This document shows, in pieces, positions 25,899-34,290 of a stretch of 64,000 nt of DNA. The position numbers and the translations under genes were made by a program. The stretch covers positions 2,232,001 through 2,296,000 of the forward strand of contig OZ242004.1 in the NCBI GenBank assembly GCA_965204685.1, given 5' to 3'. The stretch comes from Bin87 sp965204685 (GTDB lineage Bacteria; Chloroflexota; Dehalococcoidia; Lucifugimonadales; UBA3495). The first letter of the stretch is position 1; every line of letters starts with the position of its first letter. The notes beneath the pieces are model-generated. The model was not told the origin of the DNA. It did no database searches and saw only the letters and a list, made by a program, of their open reading frames with translations.

Positions 25899-25942
25899 CG
25901 TGCAACCTCCTGCCTTCGACGTCTTGCCTGTCGGACGCCGGC

Positions 25943-25948
25943 ATTATA
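25943..25948 (-). promoter_or_regulatory. Extended -10 promoter of the SDR at 25128
   Basis: Minus-strand CTGCTATAATGC, 45 bp before the SDR start codon, same TGCTATAAT core as other promoters here. Confidence 0.5.
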
Positions 25949-26039
25949 GCAGGGGTTACTGCGGTTTCAGGCCCGGCGCCACGGCTACGGGCAAGACGGC
26001 TATCGGCGGCGCCCTGCTCCGCAGAGACTGCCGAGCGGT

Positions 26040-26045
26040 TATAAT
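26040..26045 (+). promoter_or_regulatory. -10 promoter of the MBL hydrolase gene
   Basis: GGTTATAATGC, 57 bp before the MBL-fold start at 26102; an AT-rich patch (GTATAGTATTGAATACTATT) follows and contains a small inverted repeat that could be an operator. Confidence 0.45.
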
Positions 26046-26101
26046 GCGCGCCGTATAGTATTGAATACTATTGCCGCTTCCGCGCCAGGAGGAACCCCGA
26101 A

Positions 26102-27235
26102 ATGCCCGACTACTTCACCGAGATCGATGTCCTCCGTAACGGCGACTCCGCCGGCAACGGCATGACCCTGCGGCTGACCGATGGGTACGGGCGAACCATT
26201 CACACCGTCGCCGTCCCGCAGGAGGGGCACTCCCATACCGGTCCGACCTGGGCGTACGTCTTCGAGAACGAAGGACTGACGCTCATCGATCCCGGGGCGG
26301 AAGCATCTTTCCACCTGCTGCAGTCCGGTATGGCGCTGGGTGGGCTGGAAGTGCGGGACATCGACCGGGTGATCATCACCCACGGCCACGCCGACCACGA
26401 TGGCGGTGTGGCGCGCGTGATCGAGCAGTCGGGAGCCGAGCTGTGGGCGCACGACATCTACCAGCCGCTCCTGCCCTTTGACCCCCGGGATCTGCAGATG
26501 GCCACCAATTCGCCAATCAAAGAGGCGATGTGGACCACCGCGCGAGCCAATGGGTTCACGCACTCCGATTCTGAAGAGCGCCAACGCTACATGGCGTCCC
26601 GTCGCACTCACCACGTCGGTCACCCCATCACCCACGGCGAGCAGCAGGGCATGCTGACCTACATGCACGCGCCGGGGCATTCGCCGGACGAAATCTGCGC
26701 GGTCATCGGCAACGGAACCGGCAGCGACATCGTTTTCACCGGCGATCACGTGCTCCCTGAAATCAGCCCCCATCCCACCATGAAGACCGATTACAGCGGC
26801 GAGGTGCGCCGCAACCTGCCCGTTCACTACCAGGACCCCGACGACTCCTACGGGCTTCTGACCTATCTGCGTTCGCTGCAACGGGTGGCCGATCTGGGAA
26901 CCGAGGTGGCCATCCTGCCGGCCCACCGGCTCTACAACAACCACAAGTTCAACTTCCAGACCGCGCAACGGGCGTCGGACCTGATCCGGTTCCACGCCCG
27001 CCGGTTGGGCCGCATCCTGGTAACGGCCGGCCCGGAACCGCAACCCCTGGAGGACGTGACCCGTCGGACCTTCGAGCGACGCAAGCTGGAAGGCGGCAAC
27101 TTCTTCGCTGCCCTCACGGAAGTAGTCGCCCACGTGGAACTCCTGGAAGACTCCGGCGACTTGGAGATTACGGAGGAACTGCGCCTCCGTCGCACCGGAC
27201 GGGAGAACTACCAGGAGCTGCTGCGGGCGCTGTAA
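26102..27235 (+). CDS. Metallo-beta-lactamase-fold hydrolase
   Basis: 377 aa. Metal motif HGHADHDGG at about residue 98, further ligands in APGHSPDEI (His), FTGDHVLPEI (Asp) and LPAHRLYN (C-terminal His). The extended C-terminal helical region (LIRFHARRLGRIL...) matches glyoxalase-II/RNase Z-like hydrolases with a winged-helix tail. AGGAGG upstream. Substrate unknown. A PaREP1-like gene follows by 15 bp. Confidence 0.9.
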   Translation: MPDYFTEIDVLRNGDSAGNGMTLRLTDGYGRTIHTVAVPQEGHSHTGPTWAYVFENEGLTLIDPGAEASFHLLQSGMALGGLEVRDIDRVIITHGHADHDGGVARVIEQSGAELWAHDIYQPLLPFDPRDLQMATNSPIKEAMWTTARANGFTHSDSEERQRYMASRRTHHVGHPITHGEQQGMLTYMHAPGHSPDEICAVIGNGTGSDIVFTGDHVLPEISPHPTMKTDYSGEVRRNLPVHYQDPDDSYGLLTYLRSLQRVADLGTEVAILPAHRLYNNHKFNFQTAQRASDLIRFHARRLGRILVTAGPEPQPLEDVTRRTFERRKLEGGNFFAALTEVVAHVELLEDSGDLEITEELRLRRTGRENYQELLRAL

Positions 27236-27249
27236 CGGGAGCGAAAACC

Positions 27250-27657
27250 ATGCCTCAGATGTCTCCCATGCAACCATACGATGAACTCATTGAGACCATC
27301 GAAGACTACCGTCTCCAATCCCGCGAGTTTCTGGAACGCAGCCGCCGTTATCTGGCCGACGACGACCTGCACCAGGCTTCGGAAAAAGGCTGGGGCGCGG
27401 CGGCCTGGATGGCCAAAGCCGCGGCCACGGCCCAAGGTTGGCAATACACCCAGCACGAGCATTTTAACGAAGTGCTGTATCAGGCCCGGAACTTGATCGG
27501 CGACAGTCGGCTCCGAAACTTACGTGAGATTGCGAATGGCCTGCATCGTAACTTCTACCAGCGCAAGCGGTTCTTGCATGCCGACGACATATCCGCCTCG
27601 CTGGACGAGGTTGCGACACTGCTTGACATCTTGGAACCGCTAACGGAACGAAATTAA
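27250..27657 (+). CDS. PaREP1-like helical protein, copy C
   Basis: 135 aa. SREFLERSRRYLADDDLHQASEKGWG is the same N-terminal helix pair as in the genes at 16656 and 17040, with WGAAAWMAKAAATAQGW and HRNFYQRKR. It is co-directional with the MBL gene upstream and the SDR downstream. The family's biochemical role is not known. Confidence 0.7.
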   Translation: MPQMSPMQPYDELIETIEDYRLQSREFLERSRRYLADDDLHQASEKGWGAAAWMAKAAATAQGWQYTQHEHFNEVLYQARNLIGDSRLRNLREIANGLHRNFYQRKRFLHADDISASLDEVATLLDILEPLTERN

Positions 27658-27683
27658 CCCGCTGAAGTGGGGAGGAACTGAAT

Positions 27684-28466
27684 ATGTCTCTGGAAGGAAA
27701 GGTTGCCCTGGTCACCGGCGCCGGGCGCGGTATGGGCCGAGCCACCGCGTTGGCCCTCGCCAACGATGGGGCCAACGTCGCCGTCACCGACATCCTCGCC
27801 GACGCCGTGGAAGAAACCTCCACCGACGTCCGAGCCACGGGACGCAGCAGCGTCGCCATCGCGGCCGACATCGGCGATGGCGCCGACATTGACCGGGTGA
27901 TCGCCGACACCGTGAGCGCGTTGGGGCGGGTGGACATCCTGGTCAACAACGCCGGGGTCACCCGTTACCTCGACATCATGGATATTACCGAAGATGACTG
28001 GGACCGCATCCACCGGGTGAACGCCCGCGGCGCGTTCTTCGTCATGCAGCGCACCGCCCGCCAGATGATCGACCAGGGCGGCGGCGGGCGCATCGTCAAC
28101 ATCGCGTCAATCGCCGGCAAGGGCTACCGGGGAACCTCCAACGCCGCCTACGCCGCCAGCAAGGGCGCCGTCATATCCATGACGCTCATCGCAGCGCACC
28201 AGTTGGCACGGTACGACATCAACGTGAACGCCATCTGCCCCGGCTCGACCATCACCGCCATGTCCACCAGCACCATGGAGCAGCGCGCGGCCGAGATGGG
28301 CATATCCGTGGACGAGTTGCAGTCCCAACGGGCGTCCAACATCCCCATCGGCCGCGCCAACGAGCCGGAAGACATCGCGGCCATGGCCGCGTTCCTCGCC
28401 AGCCCGGGCGCGCGGAACATCACCGGCCAGACCATCAACGTGGACGGCGGGCTGGTGATGCACTAG
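27684..28466 (+). CDS. SDR oxidoreductase (FabG-like)
   Basis: 260 aa with every classical motif: TGAGRGMG cofactor loop at residue 12, NNAG, catalytic Ser in VNIASIAG, YAASK, and DGGLVMH end. The Asp after strand 2 (VAVTDI) favours NAD. An oxidoreductase for a hydroxy/keto substrate; specificity open. GGAGG upstream. Confidence 0.9.
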   Translation: MSLEGKVALVTGAGRGMGRATALALANDGANVAVTDILADAVEETSTDVRATGRSSVAIAADIGDGADIDRVIADTVSALGRVDILVNNAGVTRYLDIMDITEDDWDRIHRVNARGAFFVMQRTARQMIDQGGGGRIVNIASIAGKGYRGTSNAAYAASKGAVISMTLIAAHQLARYDINVNAICPGSTITAMSTSTMEQRAAEMGISVDELQSQRASNIPIGRANEPEDIAAMAAFLASPGARNITGQTINVDGGLVMH

Positions 28467-28536
28467 ACCCGCGCCCGCCCTCATTCCAACGAGCCGGCAG
28501 CCAAATAATCTTACGCGAATACGCCCGTTTCCAGGA

Positions 28537-29310
28537 TCAGGACACCAGCACGGCCGGGCGGGCTTCCGCTGGCAGTTGCGCCTCCAACTCAGCGGTGCGG
28601 CGCGCCATCGCATCCAGATCGGCGCTGAATTGCGCCAGCGTATCGGCGTGCTCCTGGCGAGCCCGGCGCAGCTTCTTCAACTCGCGATAGACAGCCCAGG
28701 CCGTCAAGAGGGGACCGATTACCAGCCCCACTATCGAGATCGCCCCCAGCGCAAAGCGGACCCCAGTGCCGGCAGCAATCGACCCCGTGGCGCCCCCGCC
28801 GGCGGCGGCAAACCTGGGCACAAATCCGACAACGCGAGGGCCGAAAGCCAGGAAGCGGCTCGTCACCGGACTCGCCAGGCGCAGGATGCTGCCGGAGGAA
28901 GTTTTCCATACGGTAGAGGCGGCAAAGCTGGCGCCGTAGCGGCCCACAATAAAGGCCGACGATCCTCGGGGCGCCCGGTGCAACAGTGATTGCTTGTTCC
29001 GGAAGGGTAGACTCAGCGGTATGCGGAATAGACGCCTGACCTTGGCATCGGGTTCCGGTTGCGGCTGCAAAACCTCTGGCAGGGGCGGGTCCGGCAAGCC
29101 AAGTTCGGCGCATAGCTGGCGCTGACGCTGGTATTCGACCTGCATCGATTCAACGTGCTCCTGGCGGGCCAGATCCAGCTCCCGATGCAGTCGGGTCAGT
29201 TGGCGATGGGCGCGCACCTTGACCACCGCCTGGATGACCGCGCAGATGCCGGCCATCACTATCGCCGCTATGATGGACGAAGTTAGAACCGTTACGATAT
29301 TCGAACCCAT
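28537..29310 (-). CDS. Membrane protein with flanking coiled coils
   Basis: 257 aa, not recognised. N-terminal membrane helix (SSIIAAIVMAGICAVIQAVV), a Glu/Arg/Gln-rich coiled segment (35-70), a basic/Pro linker, a Gly/Ala-rich hydrophobic part ending in a second membrane helix (FALGAISIVGLVIGPLLTAW), then another coiled coil (RRARQEHADTLAQFSADLDA). No enzymatic motif. Confidence 0.55.
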   Translation of the reverse strand: MGSNIVTVLTSSIIAAIVMAGICAVIQAVVKVRAHRQLTRLHRELDLARQEHVESMQVEYQRQRQLCAELGLPDPPLPEVLQPQPEPDAKVRRLFRIPLSLPFRNKQSLLHRAPRGSSAFIVGRYGASFAASTVWKTSSGSILRLASPVTSRFLAFGPRVVGFVPRFAAAGGGATGSIAAGTGVRFALGAISIVGLVIGPLLTAWAVYRELKKLRRARQEHADTLAQFSADLDAMARRTAELEAQLPAEARPAVLVS

Positions 29311-29382
29311 GACCGTGTAGAATATTTAACCTCGGAAATCTAGTACAGGTTATCACCCGGCGACGGCCGGCAACACCGGGTA

Positions 29383-30030
29383 TTACAGGCTGTAGCTGCC
29401 GATCACGCGCCATTGCAGGTCGGTCGCCCACCGTCCGCCGGACCAGTCTTCTCCGGCCGCGTTTGACTCGAATCGGGTCAGCGTCAATCGCCACGCCCGG
29501 GTGATCTGGGACACTTTGAGCTCGTCGGTAACGGAGCGCGCGAACTCGATGGCGCTGTCAAACACCGAGTCGGGCAGGTTCGCGTGGGAGAGCAGCGGCA
29601 TCTGGGGCGGAAAGTCGGGGCCGTAAACGCGCCGCGGACCACCCACACCGGAATTGCGCTCCAAAAGATCGGCGACCATCGCCTGCAACCGATACAGCGA
29701 TTCGTTGACCACCTCCGGAGAGAAATCCAGCCAGATGTTCCCGTCGTCGTCAGTATTGCGCGTGGTGGTGATCCCGCGATTGAAGAGCGGGAACTTGGGA
29801 GAAACCCGGCGGTAACGCTCAGCGAGCTGTTCCAGTTCTCGCGCCAACTGGTTCTCAGCGTTCGGGTCATCCGCCCCGTCAAGGGGAAAATAGTCGGACA
29901 TCAGCATGTGCAGCATATGCATCTCGGCGGCCCAGCAGGCGAACTGGCCGCAAATCAACTGCCGCGCCCGATAAGCGCGGGCAGTGAAGTCGGGGTCGGT
30001 GAGCAGGCTGACGCCGTAGCGAACTGACAT
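29383..30030 (-). CDS. Hypothetical, 2H-phosphoesterase-like start
   Basis: 215 aa. N-terminal YGVSLLTDPDFTARAYRAR and CWAAEMHMLHMLMSDYF vaguely recall 2'-5' RNA ligase-like proteins, but the paired H-x-T/S motifs are not present, so that link is weak. Full-length and soluble. An R2 element lies upstream. Function unknown. Confidence 0.55.
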   Translation of the reverse strand: MSVRYGVSLLTDPDFTARAYRARQLICGQFACWAAEMHMLHMLMSDYFPLDGADDPNAENQLARELEQLAERYRRVSPKFPLFNRGITTTRNTDDDGNIWLDFSPEVVNESLYRLQAMVADLLERNSGVGGPRRVYGPDFPPQMPLLSHANLPDSVFDSAIEFARSVTDELKVSQITRAWRLTLTRFESNAAGEDWSGGRWATDLQWRVIGSYSL

Positions 30031-30120
30031 CGAGTAGATTCCTGTAGATTCCTGATCGGGCCGATAAAGTTATGGAAACAGTCTAGCGGGGCCTGCCCGC
30101 CGGGGCAACGGCGAACGCGG

Positions 30121-30302
30121 AGGCGTTCCAATTTAGGTAGTTTAACGTTCCCGTTATTCCGGCGAAAGAACAGCCTGCCCCGCACCCCGATGCGGGGTCA
30201 CCCCGTACTTGATACGGGGCCGGAATCCAGGAAGCCCTCGCATCTGGAAATCCCGTTTATCCTGTCCATCCATGCAAAGAAACTACCTGAAACGGAACGC
30301 TA
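30121..30302. repeat. R2 element copy B
   Basis: 182 bp, very similar to copy A at 24448 across its whole length, including both GC hairpins. Ends: GGCGTTCCAATTTAGGTAG and, on the other strand, TAGCGTTCCGTTTCAGGTAG. The right end's TAG is the stop codon of the inositol monophosphatase gene. Confidence 0.85.
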
Positions 30303-31250
30303 CCGTTGTCCGCCGCCCAACGCCTTCTTGACGCCCCGGTACACGCGTCGGAACGGACGCCGCCGGTTGTGCAGGTTGTGGGCGATCAGCGGCGCCAGGG
30401 TGGGATTGGCTGCCACCAACGGCGCAACCCACTTCCTCAGCTCGGCCATGGTGGGAGGTTTCTCATCCCAGGTCGGCACCAGCGAATCCAGCGGATGCCA
30501 TTGCTTGCGCCCCGACAGCCGGGTCATCACCGTGCCGCCGGCTTCCTGCACGGCCACGGCGCCGCCCAGCATGTCCCACATCCGCGGCGCGCCGATCACG
30601 GCAAACTGCATCACGCCCAGGGCGGTCATCGCCAGTTCGTAGGCGATGCTGCCGGTGACGCGGAGCTGACCCAGCGGCTGCCCCTTCAGTCCCTTGCCGA
30701 CCCGCGTGGACGCGCCGAAAGAGCCGGGAAGACCGATGAGACGATCACCCCGAGGTTTTTCCGCCTGGTAAACTGATACCGGCTCGCCGTCCGCAAAGGC
30801 CCCACCGCCGACGTGACAATGGACCACCACGCCGGAAGCGCTGGCGGAAGGCCAGGGAATATACACCGCGCCGGCCAGCGGCCGGCCCCGGTGCAGCACG
30901 CCGATTGACGAAGCGTATACCGGCAAGCCGTTCATGAAGTTGGTGGTCCCGTCCAGAGGGTCCAGCACCCACAGGAAATCGGCGGCGGTCCGCTCGCCGT
31001 CGGCGCTGGCGTCGTCTTCCTCGCCCAGTATGCCGTGCTCCGGGAACCGTCGGCGAATTTGCTCCTCCAGGTAGGCTTGCGTTTCCTTGTCGGCGGCGGT
31101 CACCGGGTCCTGCCGCGCCTTGTCCTTGTACTCCACGCTGATGGCGCGCCCGAAGTGGCCGGCCAGCAGCTCTCCCGCACCGCGCGCGAATTCCACTGCG
31201 GCCGCCTCAATCTCAACACCGGTCGACTCAACCATCTGATTTGCTGCCAT
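30300..31250 (-). CDS. Inositol monophosphatase family protein
   Basis: 316 aa from the ATG at 31250; an upstream frame extension adds 17 residues of unlikely sequence. Motifs: GEEDD (first metal Glu), WVLDPLDGTTNF, and MWDMLGGAVAVQEAGG (third metal Asp). Mg-dependent, lithium-sensitive phosphatase of inositol phosphates or related sugar phosphates. The C-terminal basic tail (HNRRRPFRRVYRG) is longer than in typical IMPases, and the stop falls in the R2 repeat. Confidence 0.9.
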   Translation of the reverse strand: MAANQMVESTGVEIEAAAVEFARGAGELLAGHFGRAISVEYKDKARQDPVTAADKETQAYLEEQIRRRFPEHGILGEEDDASADGERTAADFLWVLDPLDGTTNFMNGLPVYASSIGVLHRGRPLAGAVYIPWPSASASGVVVHCHVGGGAFADGEPVSVYQAEKPRGDRLIGLPGSFGASTRVGKGLKGQPLGQLRVTGSIAYELAMTALGVMQFAVIGAPRMWDMLGGAVAVQEAGGTVMTRLSGRKQWHPLDSLVPTWDEKPPTMAELRKWVAPLVAANPTLAPLIAHNLHNRRRPFRRVYRGVKKALGGGQR

Positions 31251-31468
31251 AACGAAGGCGATTGTACACCATCGCCGCACACCACCTTGGCAACAACCCA
31301 CTGTGCAACTGTCTGGAGTCTATGGGTGCTCTAAACTTTTGGGCCGTCATTCCGGCCTTGAGCCGGAATCCAACAAGTTGTCATTGCCAGGCGCTCGCGC
31401 TGTGGCAATCTCGCCGGCGTAGCAACCAGCCTCGGCTCCAACCTGCCATTCCCCCAACACAATCAAAA

Positions 31469-31496
31469 ATCCTGTCCATCCTGTGCATCGATGTAA
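31469..31496. repeat. R3 half-element, left direct repeat
   Basis: 28 bp with core TCCTGTCCATCC ending GATGTAA, identical to 31947-31974 and related to the end of the element at 11831. Confidence 0.8.
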
Positions 31497-31946
31497 GTTC
31501 AACCCTTCACCCGGCAAAACCGTGAAACTCCTGACACCCACGGCCCACATCCCACAGAACGCCCGTGCTATCATGGCTCCCACAGGCAAACGGATCCTTC
31601 GCATCGACCAGGTCCCGGCCAGTACGGCCAAACCCATCAGCAACCAAGTCGCTATCGGCCTTCGCGGGAGACTGTCGCCGACCGCTCTAATCGGTGTAGT
31701 CCCCCCGGCCACCGCGCCCGCCACAGCGCGCCATGTTTCGGGCATCGTGCCCCCAGACATGGGCAATGAGAGCAAAAAACCACAGCGCAAATCCTCCGGC
31801 CGTAGGGCTGATCAACCGCCGGGTCCTGGTCAACTCCAACCAATCACCAATCGCCAATCGCCTGTAGCAACCAACCATCCCATCGCCTGTGCAATCCCAA
31901 TCCCAACGGAGCCAGCCAATCGCAAAACATTCACCCTAATCATCCC

Positions 31947-31974
31947 ATCCTGTCCATCCTGTGCATCGATGTAA
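31947..31974. repeat. R3 half-element, right direct repeat
   Basis: Exact 28-bp copy of 31469-31496, 478 bp downstream in the same orientation, 24 bp before the next gene start. Confidence 0.8.
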
Positions 31975-31998
31975 AGGCAAAAGGAGCGTGCAACCATC

Positions 31999-32697
31999 AT
32001 GGGCAGTGTCCAGCATCATCAGACCCAGGCCCGGCGGTTCTTGTCGCTGGCCCGGTCCGACCACAACGCTGGCGACTACGCTCGCGCCGCCAACGCCCTG
32101 GCCCGGGCGGCGTCCCACGCCGCCACCGCGGCGGTGGTCCAGGAGGGCTGCTTCCGCCGGCTTACTCGCCGTCGTCTGACCAACTACCTGTTCAGCCTGG
32201 CCTGGCAGGGCCGCATCTCCAACGGCGGGGGGCGTACTTTCCGCAACATCTACCGGTTGCCCGCCCAACTGGCGGCGGCGGAGCCCGGCCAGCGCCAGCG
32301 TCTCAGCCGCCGCGCCCGCAACCGGGTGGCCATGCTGGTCCGCGCGGTGGAGGGAGCCCTATCCGGCCGACTGGTGGCCGGTCGCGCCCGCCGGCCGCCG
32401 TCCCCGCCGTCGCGCCCGGTGCCCCGGTCCCTGGCGGAGATCATGGCCTTGCCCGACTATCCGGAGATCGCCCAGGCCCACGGCTTGAGCCGGGCCCCGC
32501 TGGCCCGCCTCCCCGACCCCCATAACTTCTACGCCCGCGGCCTCACTCCCCGGCCCTGTCCCTGCCATCCGGCCGACCTGTCTCACCGCGGCGACCCTGC
32601 ATCCATCGCGCTCTCCCCTCTATGGCAGCGCGCCCTGGAACGCACCTTCCACGTCAAGTTCCCCGACACCATCCCCCTCCGCCCGGGCGTCGCCTGA
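31999..32697 (+). CDS. Hypothetical basic protein, PaREP1/HEPN-like N-terminus
   Basis: 232 aa, not recognised. The first 50 residues (ARRFLSLARSDHNAGDYARA, then ANALARAASHAA) resemble the opening helices of the PaREP1-like proteins elsewhere in the window. The rest is very rich in Arg, Ala and Pro with no known motif. An AAAGGAG site precedes the ATG. Flanked by repeats on both sides, so it may be an accessory insertion. Confidence 0.55.
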   Translation: MGSVQHHQTQARRFLSLARSDHNAGDYARAANALARAASHAATAAVVQEGCFRRLTRRRLTNYLFSLAWQGRISNGGGRTFRNIYRLPAQLAAAEPGQRQRLSRRARNRVAMLVRAVEGALSGRLVAGRARRPPSPPSRPVPRSLAEIMALPDYPEIAQAHGLSRAPLARLPDPHNFYARGLTPRPCPCHPADLSHRGDPASIALSPLWQRALERTFHVKFPDTIPLRPGVA

Positions 32698-32735
32698 ACC
32701 AATCAGGCGCCCGAACTTGCAGCAGCGCTCGTTAA

Positions 32736-32836
32736 TAGCGGTTGCAATTTAGGTAGCCTAAATTTCTCGTCATTCCTGCGCAAGAACAGCCTGCCCTGCA
32801 CCCCGATGCGGGGTCACCCCGTACTTGATACGGGGC
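32736..32836. repeat. R2 element copy C, truncated
   Basis: Left 100 bp of the R2 family (TAGCGGTTGCAATTTAGGTAG end and both GC hairpins) then broken off before the right end; an R1 repeat begins 40 bp later. This 403-bp gap (32698-33100) is almost entirely repeat sequence. Confidence 0.75.
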
Positions 32837-32875
32837 AATAGCCCAGGCTCGCACATACCCGGTCTCGTAAATCAT

Positions 32876-32982
32876 AAGCAGCAGGACTTACGGGATTTAT
32901 GATTGGGCAGTATTGGAAGCTCTTCATCACGGAACGGTTCCAATCCTGGTAATCCTCTAATCTTGAAAATCCTGCTTCTGAC
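32876..32982. repeat. R1 palindromic repeat, copy 2
   Basis: Same family as 1959-2065 and closest to 46974-47083, sharing CATCACGGAACGGTTCCAAT and TCTTGAAAATCCTGCTTCTG. The left end is eroded. Confidence 0.8.
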
Positions 32983-33002
32983 GATTCCCAACAATCAGCC
33001 CA

Positions 33003-33029
33003 ATCCCGTCCATCCCGTCCATCCATGTA
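33003..33029. repeat. R3-like half-element
   Basis: CCCGTCCATCC repeated twice then ATGTAAAA, a drifted relative of the R3 ends, located 20 bp after the R1 copy and just before the promoter of the SDR gene. Confidence 0.5.
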
Positions 33030-33066
33030 AAATCGATCGGACCGCAGTCAAAGCGGCCTCGGCTGT

Positions 33067-33072
33067 TATAAT
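33067..33072 (+). promoter_or_regulatory. -10 promoter of the SDR at 33101
   Basis: CTGTTATAATCCC, an extended -10-like box 29 bp before the start codon and followed by GAGGAGG. Confidence 0.5.
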
Positions 33073-33100
33073 CCCGTGCAGCATTTGAGGAGGCCCGGTA

Positions 33101-33892
33101 ATGGATCTGCAACTGAACGGTAAGGTGGCGATAATCGGCGGCGCCAGTCGAGGATTGGGCCGCGCCTGCGCCGAGGTGCTGGCGGAAGAGGGAGCCCGCG
33201 TTGCCATGTGCGCGCGAACTCCGGGTCCGCTGGAACAGGCCGCTGACGAGATACGCGCCTCTACCGGCGCCGATATCTTCACCTACGCCGGCGATCTGGA
33301 CAACGAAGAGACCATCGCCGAGTTGGTGGCGCACACTGCCTCTCACTTCGGGCAGATTGACATCATGGTCAACAACTCCGGCGGGCCTCCCCAAGCCTAC
33401 GCCAAGGATTCCACCGAAGAACTTTGGCAGGTCTCCGCCAACCGCTCGCTGTTCTTCTTCGCCCGCATGACGCGGGAGGCCCTGCCTCACCTGCGCGCCC
33501 AGGGCGGCGGCCGCATCATCAACATCCTGGCCAGCACCGTTTACACTCCCATCCCCAACCTTGCTCTTTCCGCGGCGACCCGAATGGGCGTGATCGGGTT
33601 CATGAAGAACCTGGCCGACGACCTGGGACACGAGAACATCCTCATCAACAACGTCTGCCCCGGCAGCATCATGTCGGATCGCATGATGGAGAACGTCGAG
33701 GACCGGGCGCGCACGCAGGGCATTCCGCTGGAGGACGCCCTGGCCCAGCGGGCGGAACAGACGGCCCTGAAGCGCATCGGCGAGCCCCGCGAGTTGGCGT
33801 ACCTGGTGGCATTCCTCGCTTCCTCTCGTTCCAGCTACATCACCGGCACCACCATGCTGGTGGACGGTGGCCTGGTGCGCTCGGTCATGTAG
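33101..33892 (+). CDS. Atypical SDR without the YxxxK pair
   Basis: 263-aa Rossmann protein of the SDR superfamily: GGASRGLG loop, NNSGGPP in place of NNAG, DGGLVRS end. The region where Tyr-x-x-x-Lys should be reads LASTVYTPIPNLALSAATRM, so the catalytic Tyr/Lys pair is missing; a known group with the GGPP motif shares this. The substrate and even redox activity are uncertain. GAGGAGG 10 nt upstream. Confidence 0.85.
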   Translation: MDLQLNGKVAIIGGASRGLGRACAEVLAEEGARVAMCARTPGPLEQAADEIRASTGADIFTYAGDLDNEETIAELVAHTASHFGQIDIMVNNSGGPPQAYAKDSTEELWQVSANRSLFFFARMTREALPHLRAQGGGRIINILASTVYTPIPNLALSAATRMGVIGFMKNLADDLGHENILINNVCPGSIMSDRMMENVEDRARTQGIPLEDALAQRAEQTALKRIGEPRELAYLVAFLASSRSSYITGTTMLVDGGLVRSVM

Positions 33893-33900
33893 GGCAATCC

Positions 33901-34260
33901 GTGACCGCTCGGAACAGCCCCACTCCGCCGCCGGAGCCGGAAACCCCCGAAGAGTTCGTGGACCGGGGCAACCGCTACAGCCGGAACGGGGTGTACGAAC
34001 GCGCCATCGCGGACTACACGGCGGCAATCGAACTGGACGCCGCGTGTGCCGACGCCTGGTTCAACCGGGGCGTCTCCTGGTACGAAGTCGGAGAGTATCA
34101 GCAGTCCATCGACGACCTGACCCAGGCCATCCGGCTGGACCCGGACGACGACAACTACTACTCCCGTCGGTCCCTGTCCTACCTGTTCAACGACCAGCCC
34201 GACGAAGCCCAGGCGGACATGGACACCAGCGAGGAGATCCGTCTCCGTTCCTGGCAGTAG
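33901..34260 (+). CDS. TPR-repeat protein
   Basis: 119 aa from a GTG at 33901, 8 bp after the SDR stop. Two to three tetratricopeptide units are visible: RGNRYSRNGVYERAIADYTA, AWFNRGVSWYEVGEYQQSID, and YYSRRSLSYLFNDQPDEAQA. Probably a small protein-binding adaptor co-expressed with the SDR. Confidence 0.8.
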   Translation: MTARNSPTPPPEPETPEEFVDRGNRYSRNGVYERAIADYTAAIELDAACADAWFNRGVSWYEVGEYQQSIDDLTQAIRLDPDDDNYYSRRSLSYLFNDQPDEAQADMDTSEEIRLRSWQ

Positions 34261-34290
34261 GACCCGTACCGATTTAATGGCCGGCAACGG

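Larger units (their letters stand above)
31251..31998. other. Non-coding, repeat-derived stretch
   Basis: About 750 bp without a convincing gene. It contains a GTCATTCCGG...CCGGAATCC inverted repeat (31346-31373), a remnant of the TTGCC...GGCAAT repeat also seen at 46271, and two exact 28-bp direct repeats (31469-31496, 31947-31974) enclosing 450 bp. Open frames here begin or end inside these repeats and lack codon-like composition. Confidence 0.6.

Noticed and set aside
31483..31974. 163-aa ORF between the R3 direct repeats
   Set aside because: Begins and ends inside repeats, Pro-rich composition, no ribosome-binding site; more likely non-coding.
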